The position numbers were made by a program, and so were the translations under genes. The notes under the pieces were generated by a model, which was given only the letters and a program-made list of their open reading frames with translations, was not told where the DNA came from and searched no databases. From Litsea cubeba (Eukaryota; Streptophyta; Magnoliopsida; Laurales; Lauraceae), in contig WHSA01000890.1 of assembly GCA_012931725.1 (NCBI GenBank), forward strand, positions 186,001-250,000: 64,000 bases of DNA, given 5' to 3'. Below are positions 33,040-44,704 of the stretch, piece by piece (position 1 is the stretch's first letter; each line of letters opens with the position of its first letter).

Positions 33040-34450
33040 CTATCGGGATAGAGTGTAAGGTGCTTCTGGACATGTCAACTTCCCGTTATTTTTCGTTGGC
33101 CATAATTTTTTTTTAATTTTAATAGCCTTACAGTCTTGGCGGGCTTCAAGGCCATCCTTAGTCTTATCCTTAGTGTTCATGATTGTTGCAAATAAAATTT
33201 CAGCCACATTTTTTTCCACGTGCATCATGCCATCACATCTAGATTGTGGCGAATAGGCAGATCCTATAAAAAATAATAAATTTATATTACTATAGCATTT
33301 TATTTGATGCATTATTTTAACATAAGGAGTTAAAGTTAAGCGCACCTTCCAATATGGCAAGTCAAAAAATATGGATCTCTTCGACCATGCAATCATCTCA
33401 TTCTCCTCTTGACGTCTCTTCCTCTTCTTATTCTCTGCCTTCCCGAAATTGCTATCAATGATTTCCATTTTTAATAAGACTTTGGAGCCAGTCAAATGCC
33501 TAGGATGTTTCACATTTTCTTCTTTCCCATTAAATTGGGATTTTTGGCTTCTGAAAGGGTGGTTAGTTGGTAGGAATTTTCTATGTCCCATGTAGGCAAA
33601 CTTCCTTCCATATTTTAGCCACACCGAATCAGTTCCTTCACTACATACAGGATAACCATACTTACTTGCAGTCCTACAACCCGACAAATGACCATATGCT
33701 GGAAAATCATGTATAGCCCATAACAAAATTGCTTTCATTGAAAATATACTCTTAGTGTGAGAATCATATGTTATGGCTCCGGTGGACCACAATTCTTCTA
33801 GCTCAGTGATCAATGGTTGCAAATAAACATCAATGTCATGTCCTGGATTTTTCTTTCCGGGGATCAATAATGCTAACATGGTGAACTCTTTCCTCATGCA
33901 TAGAGATGGTGGAAGATTGAACGGAACAATCATAACGGGCCAACAACTATAGGAGTTGCTATTGTTCCCAAAAGGATTGAATCCGTCTGTCGCCAGTCCC
34001 AAGCGAACATTCCTTGGTTCAGCAGTAAAGTCAGCCCATTTACGATTAACCTGTGACCAACAAGAAGAATCCATTGGATGACGCATTATTGCTTGATTTT
34101 GAACTAAACTTGCATTTGCGTGATATGTCATACTCTCTGCAATCCACGATACACTATACATTCTTTGCAACCGTTGTGTTAATGGAAAGTATCCTAGCTT
34201 CTTCCATGGCAAGCGTTTGCATCTTGGGTTCAAAATGTTCCTCGGTTGCCACCTGCTTACACCACACGTAGGACAATTGTTTCTTTTTATCTCTTATCAA
34301 ATTGCGACATTTGACACAGGGGCAACAATACCAATCATCATCCCCTAATTCATCTTTATTAGCTCTTATGAACTCAATGAATGATTCAACCCCTTCTAAG
34401 TATTCAAAAGAATTTCTTGGCGCTTTCATCCATTCCTTGTTTAGGGACAT
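33040..34450 (-). pseudogene. CACTA TNP2-type transposase, N-terminal part and TNP2 domain
   Basis: The likely start is the ATG at 34450 (MSLNKEWM). Residues following carry the transposase-associated zinc-binding pattern (CCPCVKCRN at about 34325-34300). A frameshift near 34240 leads into the long frame 34233-33040 with TNP2 wording (LGLATDGFNPFG, WPVMIVPFNLPPSLCMRKEF, DIDVYLQPLITELEELW). A probable 82-bp intron (33264-33345, GT...TATAG) lies before the MHVEKNV motif. A small duplication-like insertion just before that motif shifts the frame once more. The frame ends in a TAG at 33040-33042. It would catalyse CACTA excision and insertion if intact. Confidence 0.88.
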
Positions 34451-36141
34451 GTTCTGAAATATTAAAATCATAGAGTGTAAGGTGCATTAAAAAGGTAGAA
34501 CACAAGTACAACTTATACAAATATCTTGGACTCAATCACAAAAGCAAATGAAATTGGAAAACCATTACATCTTCAGGCTCAAAATTTGGATGCTACGATT
34601 ATAGGACAAGAAAATTAGAGAAAATGAACTAAGGAGTATTAAGTATTGCTAAATTAGAGAGCAAAATCAGTGGCAAATAAATTTGAAAAGACGGTAACAT
34701 CACCAATAATATCTACTTGCCTTTTGTATCAGTCCTAATCACAAGTTCACCACCTCCCCCATTTTTATTTCATTTCAAGCCCTTTTCTCTTCTCTCTTCT
34801 GTGTCTTGGTTGGCTTTTTGTTTTTTTCTTGTCGCATCTCTTTTGCAATGGCAAAATCCATCTTGCTCTCTCATGTCAGGTACTTATATTTGCCTGCTTT
34901 TTTTTTTCTATTCTTCTTTTAAGATTATAGATTTTGATGTTTTCCCTTCTGGGTAACATAGAGTTGTTCTTTCTACCATCTAGGCTCTGTGTCACCCTTG
35001 TAGGTCCTGAAATGCTACATTTGCCATGTCTCTTCCTCTCCTGTCACCTTTTGAATTGCCACGAGGCCCAATTTAATACTTTTTGTCAAATTGAAATCTA
35101 AGAAATGATTGCCTCTTCAAACCATTAAACATGAGACATAAATAAAAGAGTTAGAATAATCTAATGGAGTTGATATTTTTCATAATCCCAGTTTTTCCAT
35201 AGTCCTAGGTAGGCCTAACAGATGTGTTTGCGCTAAAATAAAAATCGTATCAAGAAATATATGTATGTACTGTGTGGCTTCGAGTTTTCTGAGTGTGGAC
35301 TCTACTGTGCAAAATAAAAAAAGATGCAAAGGGGGCTCATATAAAAGTGATGTTGTGTGTCTTTGTGGAGCAGAAAACGCCCCGAATTTTTCTTCTTAAA
35401 AAATGAGCAGCTAATGTATCCCCCACCCCAATGCTTGACAATGATGAGAAGTAGACAGGGATAGATGTATATGCTACATAGTTAAGGGTGTGTGTGTCCA
35501 ATATCAGTCAAAATGATCTTAAAGTTATTTGAAGTCAGAATTCCGGAGGATTTTTGAAAGTGCATATATTCACTTGAGAATGGTTCTTCATCAACTTAAC
35601 CCCCTCACACAAACTACCCCTAATTGCCACTGGTCCAAAATTTTACACTCATCCAACAGTGTCTTACCATTGGGTTTGAAATCCAGTAAGCATGGTGCCT
35701 TTAAAACTATTAAACCTGAAGACTGTTGATGAAGGGGTCTGGACTATCTAATGTGATAAATATTTTGCATACCCTTTGGTCTCAATGAGATCTTTCTCAA
35801 CCATCTAGATTGGTCTTATGATTGATTATAAGAGACTTGAATCGCCCCTAATCATGGGTTACCCTTCTATCCTCTAATCCTCCCCTAGACCTACCACCTC
35901 AGATGGGCCCCATTCCCCTCCACAATGCATTGGGATAGTTAGATTTGTTTTCTTGATTATTTGGTACCTTCAATATTATAAATTTTGATGTTTATTTCCA
36001 TTGCACAACTTGATAGATTTTGATTACTGCAGAGTTTTTCCTTCGCTTCTCTGCATAATCTGTTTCTTGAATGTTTGTGTCCACAGATTAGAGAAGTAGA
36101 CTTTGATTTGTGCTGCATTGTTGATACTGAAGCTCACAACA
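34451..36141. other. Region between the CACTA transposase start and the captured FAF gene
   Basis: About 1.7 kb without a convincing gene. The minus-strand transposase leader probably lies near its left end. On the plus strand, a pyrimidine tract ending TGTGTCCACAG (to 36086) looks like a splice acceptor shortly before the FAF ATG, so a 5' untranslated exon of the captured gene may lie upstream. No ORF above 80 codons has a domain. Confidence 0.5.
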
Positions 36142-36981
36142 ATGGCTGCCTGTGGTGGTCTTCAACGTTTATTTGAAAACACATTGCCTGAAAACTCAAC
36201 ACCAAAACATATGGCCCCTTGGAACCAGATCAATTCCATGAAACCAATTGATCTCTCCTCCATCACTGAGTTGTTTGAGGAGACTCACTTCAAAGAGACA
36301 CCCAAATCTCCTTGGCCTAATCCAAATCAAAACCCGCCACACAAAACTGAAGAGAACCAATCTTTGGATTCTTTCACGGTAGAAGCAAAAAATCACAGTT
36401 CGGGTTGCTTTACACCATTGAATTCAGAAAGACTACATCTTTGTATAGAAGGATTAGGATTTGAGAGCTAGGATGAGGTTGAAAACTTGAGTGAAATGGA
36501 TGATGGTCGGAGAAATCATGACAAAGTAGACACCGTGAAGCATTCTCTTCTGGATGAAGATAGGAATTTGAGGAATTGCACAAATATCATTGGAGCAGGC
36601 AAAGCTTTTATAAGCTCAAGGGCCACTGGAAGCTTTCCTCCTCCAATTTCTTGCATAGGGAGGAGAGGAAAGCCTGGCTTTAGCCTTAAATCTTATAGGC
36701 ATGATGGAAGGTTTGTTCTTAGGGAGATCAAGATCCCCAGCCATGAATTCTTGCATGCTTTGAGGGAAGACGGGCGTCTCAAGCTGCATCTTTTTCCATC
36801 CACAGAAATATTCCCCAAAGAAGCAAAAGGAAAAAAAGAATATGATGATGACTATGTTGATTCGAATGAAGAAGACGAGAACGATGATGATGAAGAGAAG
36901 AAATTAGTAACCACAGATGAAATCTGTAAAGGCCATGAATCTCCTACAAGTGTTTATTTTGTACATAAAACTGATAGATAG
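36142..36981 (+). pseudogene. Captured FANTASTIC FOUR (FAF/DUF3049)-family gene with one in-frame stop
   Basis: From the ATG at 36142 the plus-strand frame runs 109 codons (MAACGGLQRLFENTLPEN start, CIEGLGFES end) to a TAG at 36469-36471. It then stays open in the same frame to the TAG at 36979-36981, 279 codons in all. The FAF signature is at about 36634-36795 (FPPPISCIGRRGKPGFSLKS, then DGRFVLREIKIPSHEFLHAL). It is followed by a highly acidic tail (D/E-rich, about 36838-36903), also typical of the family. FAF proteins are plant regulators linked to shoot meristem size. Because it lies inside the CACTA termini and on the strand opposite the transposase, I read it as host sequence captured by the transposon. 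The upstream ATG at 36103 is less likely because homology starts at MAACGG. Confidence 0.83.
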
Positions 36982-39913
36982 CTACAAATGCCATGAATGG
37001 CAAGATTAATCTTTTTTCTCTCTGGGGGTTCTGGAGTGCTTTATTTCTTTTGTTTTTATTTTAGGAGCATCACAGTTATGGTCTTAAAAGTATAGATGAT
37101 TTAGCATTGTAATGGTACATATTGCGAAAGGAAGAGTACATAAGAGTTTGTTTGGATTCAATCCTTCTTTTGAGATATTTGGCAGTATTCATGGCCATGT
37201 TGCTCTGGCTTTGAAGGAAATTCTATTTAGTTTGTGTTTCAGGCAAACTGATCACTCAATGTTGCTAATGTAGACCATTGATATTAGGAATGAGTGCATG
37301 CTTCAGGATTTATATAAACAGTTGTTAAACATCTGGAAAATTTTCTTCAATTGATTTGAGTTTCTTTGTTCATCTGTACAACCTTTTTCTAGAGATGCCA
37401 ACGTACTTTTTTCAAGGCTTGAGACCAGCACATAAGAGAAGATTTTTACATAATTTTCTTGCAACCACAGTTAGAGAAAAAAGCATTTAGAAACAACTTT
37501 TCAATGCAGTATTGCTCAAAATTTGCTCATAAAACATGCCTCTCTGTAGATATGTCATCTTCAGCCACCTTATCTAAGTAGGACTGCTAACCTTTGTGGA
37601 ATTCTATTATTTCTTTTTGGGTGTTTTTAAAAGGGGCAGTTGGAGAGTTCCTAACTGGAGAATTCCCTTGATAAATTTGGTTCTTTATTGGCTCAGACCT
37701 ATTAATTCTTGCTTCTCTATTTTATGGAGAGTTTTAGACAGGACGAAGAAATATGAGTAACATTACCAATAGTAAAGCCATGTTCAATGTTAGGTGCAGG
37801 CATCAAAATAATGCTGTTACTATCTTCCTTTTTCTCAACTAATTTGAAGTTCATTGCAAAGTAATTAGAGTTCTAACTTCAATTTGCTATATGTGTATTC
37901 TTTTGCTCATCGTTATCACCATCATGTCAACCTTGTTTTATTAATCTGAAGTTGGCTTAGGGACGGTAAACATGTGCCCTTTGCTGATACCTCTTACTCT
38001 TGATTGATATCACTCACAAAGAGAATAAGACAAACAGGAAATACTGATTGAAATTTCATAAGGACAATTAATTGAGTTGTTTGGATATCAAAACTTGTTT
38101 TCAAAGCTTCCAAAATGGATCTGGATCCCTTGAGGCAAGTCCTCGTGGAATTCTATAACAGCCCACCTACAAACTCAAGTGACAGAGGCTGTTAAGAAGA
38201 ATAACTCATTGTAACTGTGTAGTGGTGCATAGGATTTATTTTTAATAATTTATAATTAAACTTAATCAACCCATTATTGTACAAGCTTTTATAACCATTC
38301 ATAGCAATGGGAACCACCATATATAGCAAAATAACCAAAATCAGAATAACCTTATAGAATTCCATAATTGATCTCTATTGGACTATCAATCAAACACTTC
38401 AAGTTCAACTTGGAATTGTAAAGGAAGGGGAAAAAACAGTGGCATCATATATTGATATACATACGTATAATGCCCCAATATATATATTTTTTAAAAAGAA
38501 CTTGATGCATAACTTAAAATGGAGAAAAAAAACCAACATATACATACATATGGTGCTAAATCCTATACAAAACTGGCCCAAACCAACCTGATACATTGCA
38601 GCCATAGTGAATAACAACATTGCTTTTGATCACTCATGATTAGATTTCATATGGTGGAAATGGAAACTACTTGAATAGTGCAGATGGTCATGGGCACCTA
38701 TATAAAGTTGATGCAATTAGATGTAACAGGTCTTGAAACCAAAACCCAATTGCTGATATAAGCTTATTACTCTGAGAAGTAAGTGCTGATATATTATTTT
38801 TGTAACACATGGTGCTCCAACAGTGGAAAAATTGACCCCAAGATTTTCTATAATCAACCATCAGTAGAAAAAATAATCCATCTCAAGAATGCAGCAGAGG
38901 ATCCAACATAAAAAAAGGGATAACATAGGGGTAGAGAGATGAGATGAGGAAACAAAAAACCCCCAATTAAAAAAACCCTAAATCCACAAAATCTCCAAAT
39001 AAAAAAAAACAAAAAAAACCTTAATCCCCATTGATGCATATATGTTAGAACCGTAACACTCAACAACATGAAAATAAAGAAAAACAATCAAAACCGGAAT
39101 TTTACCTTGATTCAAAAACACTAAAAAACAATCAATGGGTTTAACAATGTAGCCTCGTCAGAATATTCAAGTCGACCATTTGATGTAGACCATTAGATCT
39201 TCCTAACATTAGTAAAAAATAAATAAAACACAGGTAAAACCTTAAAAGAAGCCCTCCATCTGTTCATTGCCACTGTCACACCACCGCCCATCACAATAGA
39301 CATAACACAAAGAAAATAAAAACTAAAAAATCTGCACGATGAAAACACATTTACAATCTACATTTACATAAATTTAAAAAAATCATACCTTAGATGGTTG
39401 CAGAAATCATGAGCAAATATAGGGTGACTGAGCAGAGAGAGGATTGTAAACCTGAGGGAGATAAAAAAAAGAAAAATGATAAGAAAAGAAAGAATAGAGA
39501 TGTGTAATTGCTGAGGCATACTTGATTTTTTTTTGTTTTACCCAAACAAAAAAAAATGAGAAGTGGAGGAGAGACCGACTAGTGCTACCAGAAGAAGTAA
39601 GCAGAGAGATAAGGGAGCAACGGCGAGACAGGGAAAGAGAGCAGCGGGTGAGAGAAAAGAGAAAGGGGGTGGGTTTAATTAGGTTTGTAAGGAGTTAATA
39701 GAGAGAATGGAGAAAGGGCAGGATAGGGAAAGAGAGGAACGCGTGGGTGAGAAAAAAATAGAGAGAGGGGGCGGGAGCGGGTTTCATTGGAGATATAGTG
39801 GGAAAATTTAGATGAGGGCATACCAAAGCTTAACAATGTGGTTTTTAAAAACAAGACGTAGCAAAAACAAACGATGGCGGTGGCTGTTGCTAAAAGACCC
39901 GTAAAGTGTAGTA
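36982..39913. other. 5' flank of the CACTA element, no gene seen
   Basis: 2.9 kb of A/T-rich DNA. The first part is likely the 3' flank of the captured FAF gene. The last 500 bp (about 39420-39835) is purine-rich on the plus strand (many GAGAGA and AAAGAGA runs) and, by position, should include the promoter of the minus-strand transposase genes. No ORF above 78 codons and no domain. Confidence 0.5.
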
Positions 39914-39935
39914 TTTTAACGTTTTTGGCGTAGTG
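39914..39935 (-). repeat. CACTA right terminal inverted repeat
   Basis: Read on the minus strand it begins CACTACGCCAAAAACG, the terminus at the 5' side of the transposase genes. TAT (39936-39938) follows. Confidence 0.95.
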
Positions 39936-41008
39936 TATGGGACGTGATTAAAATTCTCAATGTATCCAACGGTTTGGATCGCAATTTAAGGGCCTATATA
40001 AACGGGCTGCCTTATGGGACGTCCTAAACACTATAGCTCCGCCTCGTCTTTCGGCTTCAGACCGTTTTATATATTTCAATTCTCTCCCTTTATGGCCATA
40101 TTTGAAGCAGACCCATTTCATCTTAACATCGATCGAAATGGATGCCGGGAAAGACGTCACCAAATAAGCTATTAGCGGTTTCAAACGGTTTTAAGTGAAA
40201 TAGAGGCAACGAATAGATTTGCCAAACAGAATCCTGATTGCCCGTTTGGCAAGACTATTCCCCTCTTATTGTCTTAAAGCTGTTTGAAAACGTAAATAGA
40301 CCATTTGTGGACTCGAACAACACCCTCCATTTGAAGACACAAAAAGACGGAAAATGACTATTTCAGAAGTCAACAAAAATTATGAGAATTGAAACGAACT
40401 TAAAAGTTTGTAATGCACAGATGTGCGCTGCTACAGTGCATGATGCGGTGATTTTCGCATCACCATATATCAGTTTTAAATTCTAGGACCCTACATGATA
40501 ATCCGAACCAATGGGACGTGATTAAAATTCTCAATGTATCTAACGGTTTGGATCGCAATTTAAGGGCCTATAAAAACGGGCTGCCTTATGGGACGTCCTA
40601 AACATGTAGCTCGGCCTCGTCTTTTAGCTTCAGACCGTTTCATCTATTTCAATTCTCTCCCTTTATGGCCATATTTTAAAAAGACCCATTTCATCTTAAC
40701 ATTGATCGAAATGGATGCCAGGAAAGACGTCACCAAACAAGCTATTAGCGGTTTCAAACGGTTTTAAGTGAAATAGAGGCAATGAATAGACTTGCCAAAC
40801 AGAATCCTGATTGCCCATTTGGCAAGACTATTTTCCCTCTTATTGTCTTAAAGCTGTTTTAAAACGTAAATAGACCATTTGTGGACTCGAACAGCACCCT
40901 CCATTTGAAGACACAAAAAGATGGAAAACGACTATTTCAGAAGTCAACAAAAATTATGAGAATTGAAACGAACTTAAAAGTTTGTAGTGCACAGATGTGC
41001 ACTGCTAC
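39936..41008. repeat. Tandem satellite-like array, right part
   Basis: Continuation of the array of 1-2083. GATCGAAATGG recurs at about 40131 and 40704 (573 bp). Both units are of the longer type (with AAAGTTTGTA). The array is cut at 41008 inside GCACTGCTAC by the LARD-family LTR. Confidence 0.88.
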
Positions 41009-43826
41009 TGTAAGACCCCGACCCCCAATTTATCTGTTTAGTATTGTTTTAATCGTGGTTTAAATTTTTAAGTGAGATTTGAGTTGGTTTGACTTTGTCT
41101 TTGAGTTTGACTAGATTTTTCATAGCCTTGGAGATTTTGAAGACCGTTGACTTTAGTTTGACCCGGTCTTTGTAAAATATATTTTTGTGAGAAATTATTC
41201 TTATTTTGGAAAAATTACACATTTTGCTCCTTTTGAATCATTTTATTGAGTTTAACAACTTTCATGTTTTGACCATTTTGATTTGAGGCTTCGAAATTGC
41301 GTTTTTCGAGAAAAATGGGCAAAAATGACATTTTCACTAAATCTGTCCATAAATTTTGAAAATTTCAGGATTTGGGGAAAATATACTTTTTGGAAAGTAA
41401 ATATTTTGTTGATCGATTCTGTCTTCTTCGTCGATCTCATTCGGGACCCACAAATGTTAGTTTCAGCCTTTGTAAGATTGGGGCCCATGGGGCCCAGCCC
41501 ACTTACCCTTTATAAAACCACTTGGGCACTTCTTCTTCCCCATTCTTCATTTTTCCTGCAACAATAGGGGAGCCTAGGGTTTTTCCCAGCACTTTCTCTC
41601 TCCTCTTGAAACCCCCCATCTTGAGTGCTAAAGGGAGGATTGATCTCCCAATCTTCTTCTCCTCCCTCTTGGCTTTCCAAAGACACCATTTTCAAGAGAT
41701 TTGAGCTAGGAGAGACCACTTTTCCAAGCTCTTCTTCCTTGTTTGAGCTTCAAAAAGGTTAGCAATGGATTTGTTTCTTCAAATCTTGGTTTTTCCAAAC
41801 CATTTAGAATGTTTTTGTCATATATGCAAAGGTTTTCCTTGAGTTTTGCCATGGATTTATTTTCTAGGGCTTCTTCTTGAGCTATTTTTGGGGGTTTTGT
41901 GATTTGGAGCTTGGGACTGTAAGAGTACCATCTTAGAGTGATTTACATCTCCTCTTGACCCAAGGTAAGTAAATATTCAGCTAATTTGATGGTTGTGTAT
42001 ATATGAATGATTTTTCATTATTCTCATTCTACGTTTTATTTTCTTTATGATTTATGGATTCAATCTTTTAATGATCTGAGCTATGGTTTATGTTCTTTCA
42101 TTTGATATATGGTTTTTGTTAGAATTTAAATCTTCATTCTCTATTTTATCACTTGATTTCAATTTTTGTTCTTCAAATTTTAGTATCTTGTTGAATGAAG
42201 GAAAGTTTGTCTTTATATGATTGATTGGGATTAATTGGAATGATTTAGTGTATTAGTGTTTTAATGGAATTGGAATAGAAAGGGGAGCTCAAATATATGT
42301 GGAATCATGTGAGTAAGGAAGAAGGAAAAAGGAAAAAAAATCAGAAAAAGGAAGGAGGAAGTGCAATTCTGCACTTCCAGCGGACTGGACAGGGCCCAGT
42401 CCGCTCGAGCGACCCAGTAGGCCGCTCGAGCAGACCAGGTTCTGTCTGGGCTTCGCTCGAGCGGACCCTGGGTCGCTCGAGCGAGCCTAGACCTGTCCAG
42501 GGCCCATTTCTGTGAGACTTTGGGCTGTCCTTCTGGGTTTCATTGGGGGCCTATTTTGGGATTGTTTTATGGGTCATTTATAGACCCGTTTTATGCCCAT
42601 TTCATCCCATCTATCCTATTTGGTTTGATGCCCTTTAATCTCCCTTTTAGGCCTTAAAGCCCATGAAGTTTAGGGTTAATTGTGATACTTAGAAATTGTG
42701 AAATGGGAATGAGAACAATGAGAGAACGAGCATATGTGAAATTACCCGGGAATCTTTCAAGTCTCAATGCGCACTTTATCATTTTAAATGTTGTGGATTT
42801 TCATTGGCATCAAACATATTCGTTTATTAATCAAGGTTTAAAGGTTAAGTGTGTATAGAGATGGTTCCTTGGTAAGTCATTAAGTCATTCTACACTATTC
42901 CACTCTATTTCAAGTCAGAGAATGTATTTGTATTCTTCGGTAAACTAATTTGAATAGCATCGGTGATTTGTTATAAAATCATGTGGTTTTCCATGTTCGA
43001 AAGGATTGATCGGATGATTTTATACAAATTACTTTGATGTGTATTTGAGTGGTTTACCATGGAAATTCGTATGTTTTCTACGAATCGATTTGGAAGGAGA
43101 TTCGAGTGGTTCGCCACATTCGGGATTTCATCGATAAGACTATTATTTTGAAAATAAAACCTCGAGGCAAGATGGGGTCAGAGCTTCGTAGTGTGAGCCC
43201 ATGAGCCAAAGGGATTATTATGGTTTGATTTGTACCGGTTCGGGTTTTGAAAACTAAAGGCACCACTAGGCTTAGGTCACCTTGTCGGGCTGATCACCCG
43301 GCTTGGGATCTTTAATTTGTTCGCCAACTGTAGCTTGGATTCTGTCTGTACCGACCATGGCAACGGTTTTTATCTACCGGTCCCACTTGTATGTGGCTAC
43401 GGTTCTGATTCTGTTTCCGGTCCCACGTGTAGTGGCTACGGTTCTGTCTGCTCTTGTTACTTCGGTAATAGGAGAATATAGCTATGTGTGGTTGCCAATA
43501 TTTTAACCGTTTGTTATTTTGTTTTATAATTCTTGTTTGTTTTATAGTTATTATATTCTTTGAATTTGGTAATGTTTGTGAAATCGATCTTTTATCGTAT
43601 TGTCTCTATTATTCAGGATTTTAAATGTATTTTCCAATTATTAAATGTTTTATGTAGGCTGTTATCTTTTCGAGACATTTATGCTCCAGAGACTGTTCAT
43701 CTATTTGCTTTGATATTTATGTTGGGTCTTCGATCGTTTTATCATGATTTATTGCTATTATTGTTTAGACTCTTTAAATGGATTTACAATGATTCCATAA
43801 GGTTTTATGAATGCCTATTTCCATAT
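41009..43826 (+). mobile_element. LTR of a LARD-family relative, truncated by the Tat element
   Basis: Starts TGTAAGACCCCGACCCCC at the array boundary and follows, in opposite orientation, the LARD LTR of 20312-24220 in order: the leader region (about 41280-41400), TATA-like TTTATAAAACC near 41510, CGCTCGAGCG cluster 42402-42483, and the CACCTTGTCGGGCTGATCACC block near 43276. Similarity stops at about 43826, roughly 2.8 kb in, where the Tat LTR begins. It is clearly diverged from the nested LARD. Whether it is a solo LTR or part of a whole element cannot be told because its other end is outside the window. Confidence 0.82.
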
Positions 43827-44099
43827 TGATGGACCGCGCTCCGGATGCCCGGGTTCCTACCGAGGTCGGCGGACGTGGGAGTCCGTTTGGTTCCGACCCT
43901 TTCGTAACCAGGGGGCAAAGGGGGCGTGCATCAACATTTCTTTTTTTGTGGGTGTGCCAGATTTTCTATTTTTACTTGGAATTGCAAGTGGTGATCCGGA
44001 GATCAGCCTTCGCAAGTAAAAAGGAAATCAACTTCTTTCAAGTTTTCCATTGCACATATATTTAAGAAAAGAGACATTTTTCTTAGTTTGCCGTGAAAG

Positions 44100-44187
44100 G
44101 CGATTTTTTTGGCATTTATAGCCGATTTTGGCGTTTATAGCCGATTTTTGGCGTTTATAGCCGATTTTGGCGTTTATAGCCGATTTA
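44100..44187. repeat. GGC-N7-GCC short repeats in the Tat LTR
   Basis: Four head-to-tail copies of GGCGTTTATAGCCGATTTT (first copy GGCATTTATAGCC). The same motif makes up the longer array at 52620-53055, about 8 kb away in the same element. Confidence 0.85.
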
Positions 44188-44516
44188 CAATCCTTATCAA
44201 TAATGAAAGACAAGAGTTGTGATTTTTGTCTCTTTTGAAAAAATACAAACTACAATGAAAAGCAAGAAAAGGAGGATCTAACTTCTCAGGAGATTGTAGG
44301 GGACTCGTTTAGATTGACGGTCGCAAGCCATATGTGGGCTTCGCCATCATCCATGCAGATGAGAACAGAGGATGCTATTGATTCGCTTGGCTTGGCTATA
44401 ACCTCGGGTTTTTAGAAGACAAAGACCAAAAGGAGGTCCTATGTCCAATAAAAAGCCGAGTAGACGGGCTGAAAAGCCACATCTAAGCCATTGGAGGCAG
44501 GAGGAGAAGGCAAGGA

Positions 44517-44542
44517 CCTTGGGGGGGGGGTACCCCCCAAGG
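44517..44542. repeat. G/C hairpin in the Tat LTR
   Basis: CCTTGGGGGG (44517-44526) pairs perfectly with CCCCCCAAGG (44533-44542) around a six-base loop (GGGGTA). It lies about 155-190 bases downstream of the minus-strand TATA box, so it would be in the 5' part of the element's RNA. Confidence 0.8.
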
Positions 44543-44696
44543 GACTTTTGTCACCTTGTTGCGGTGGCCGGTGTAGAATTTCCGCAGAGTTTTCTCTCTT
44601 TTTCCTTTCTCTGGATTTCTGTCTGTGTGTTTGTGCTTTTTTCTCTGATGTTTCTGATGTTTCTGATCTGATCCTTTCTTCTTGGAGAGCTCTCCT

Positions 44697-44704
44697 ATTT
44701 ATAG
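44697..44704 (-). promoter_or_regulatory. TATA box of the Tat LTR
   Basis: The minus strand reads GCCTATAAATAGGAGAGCTC, a canonical plant TATAAATA box, within the LTR. Transcription would run leftwards through R and U5. Confidence 0.7.

Larger units (their letters stand above)
2084..39935 (-). mobile_element. CACTA (En/Spm) DNA transposon, autonomous-type but decayed, with three nested retroelements
   Basis: The ends are CACTACGTCAAAAACG on the left and its near inverse complement on the right. A 3-bp duplication, TAT, stands at 2081-2083 and 39936-39938. Removing the element joins the satellite array without a gap (AATCCGTACC-TAT-GGGACG). The minus strand encodes two transposase genes: a TNP2-type gene starting at 34450, then a Ptta/En/Spm-type gene ending at 2728. 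The TNP2 order (transposase-associated domain, TNP2, DUF4218, DUF4216) is the usual one for plant CACTA elements. About 26 kb of its length is inserted retroelements (3097-18912 and 20312-30416). It also carries a FAF-family gene fragment on the plus strand. Several stops and frameshifts make its own transposase inactive as read. Confidence 0.95.

Noticed and set aside
36142..36981. Ordinary resident host FAF gene
   Set aside because: It is inside CACTA termini with matching TIRs and an exact TAT duplication, and the array outside is continuous across the element.
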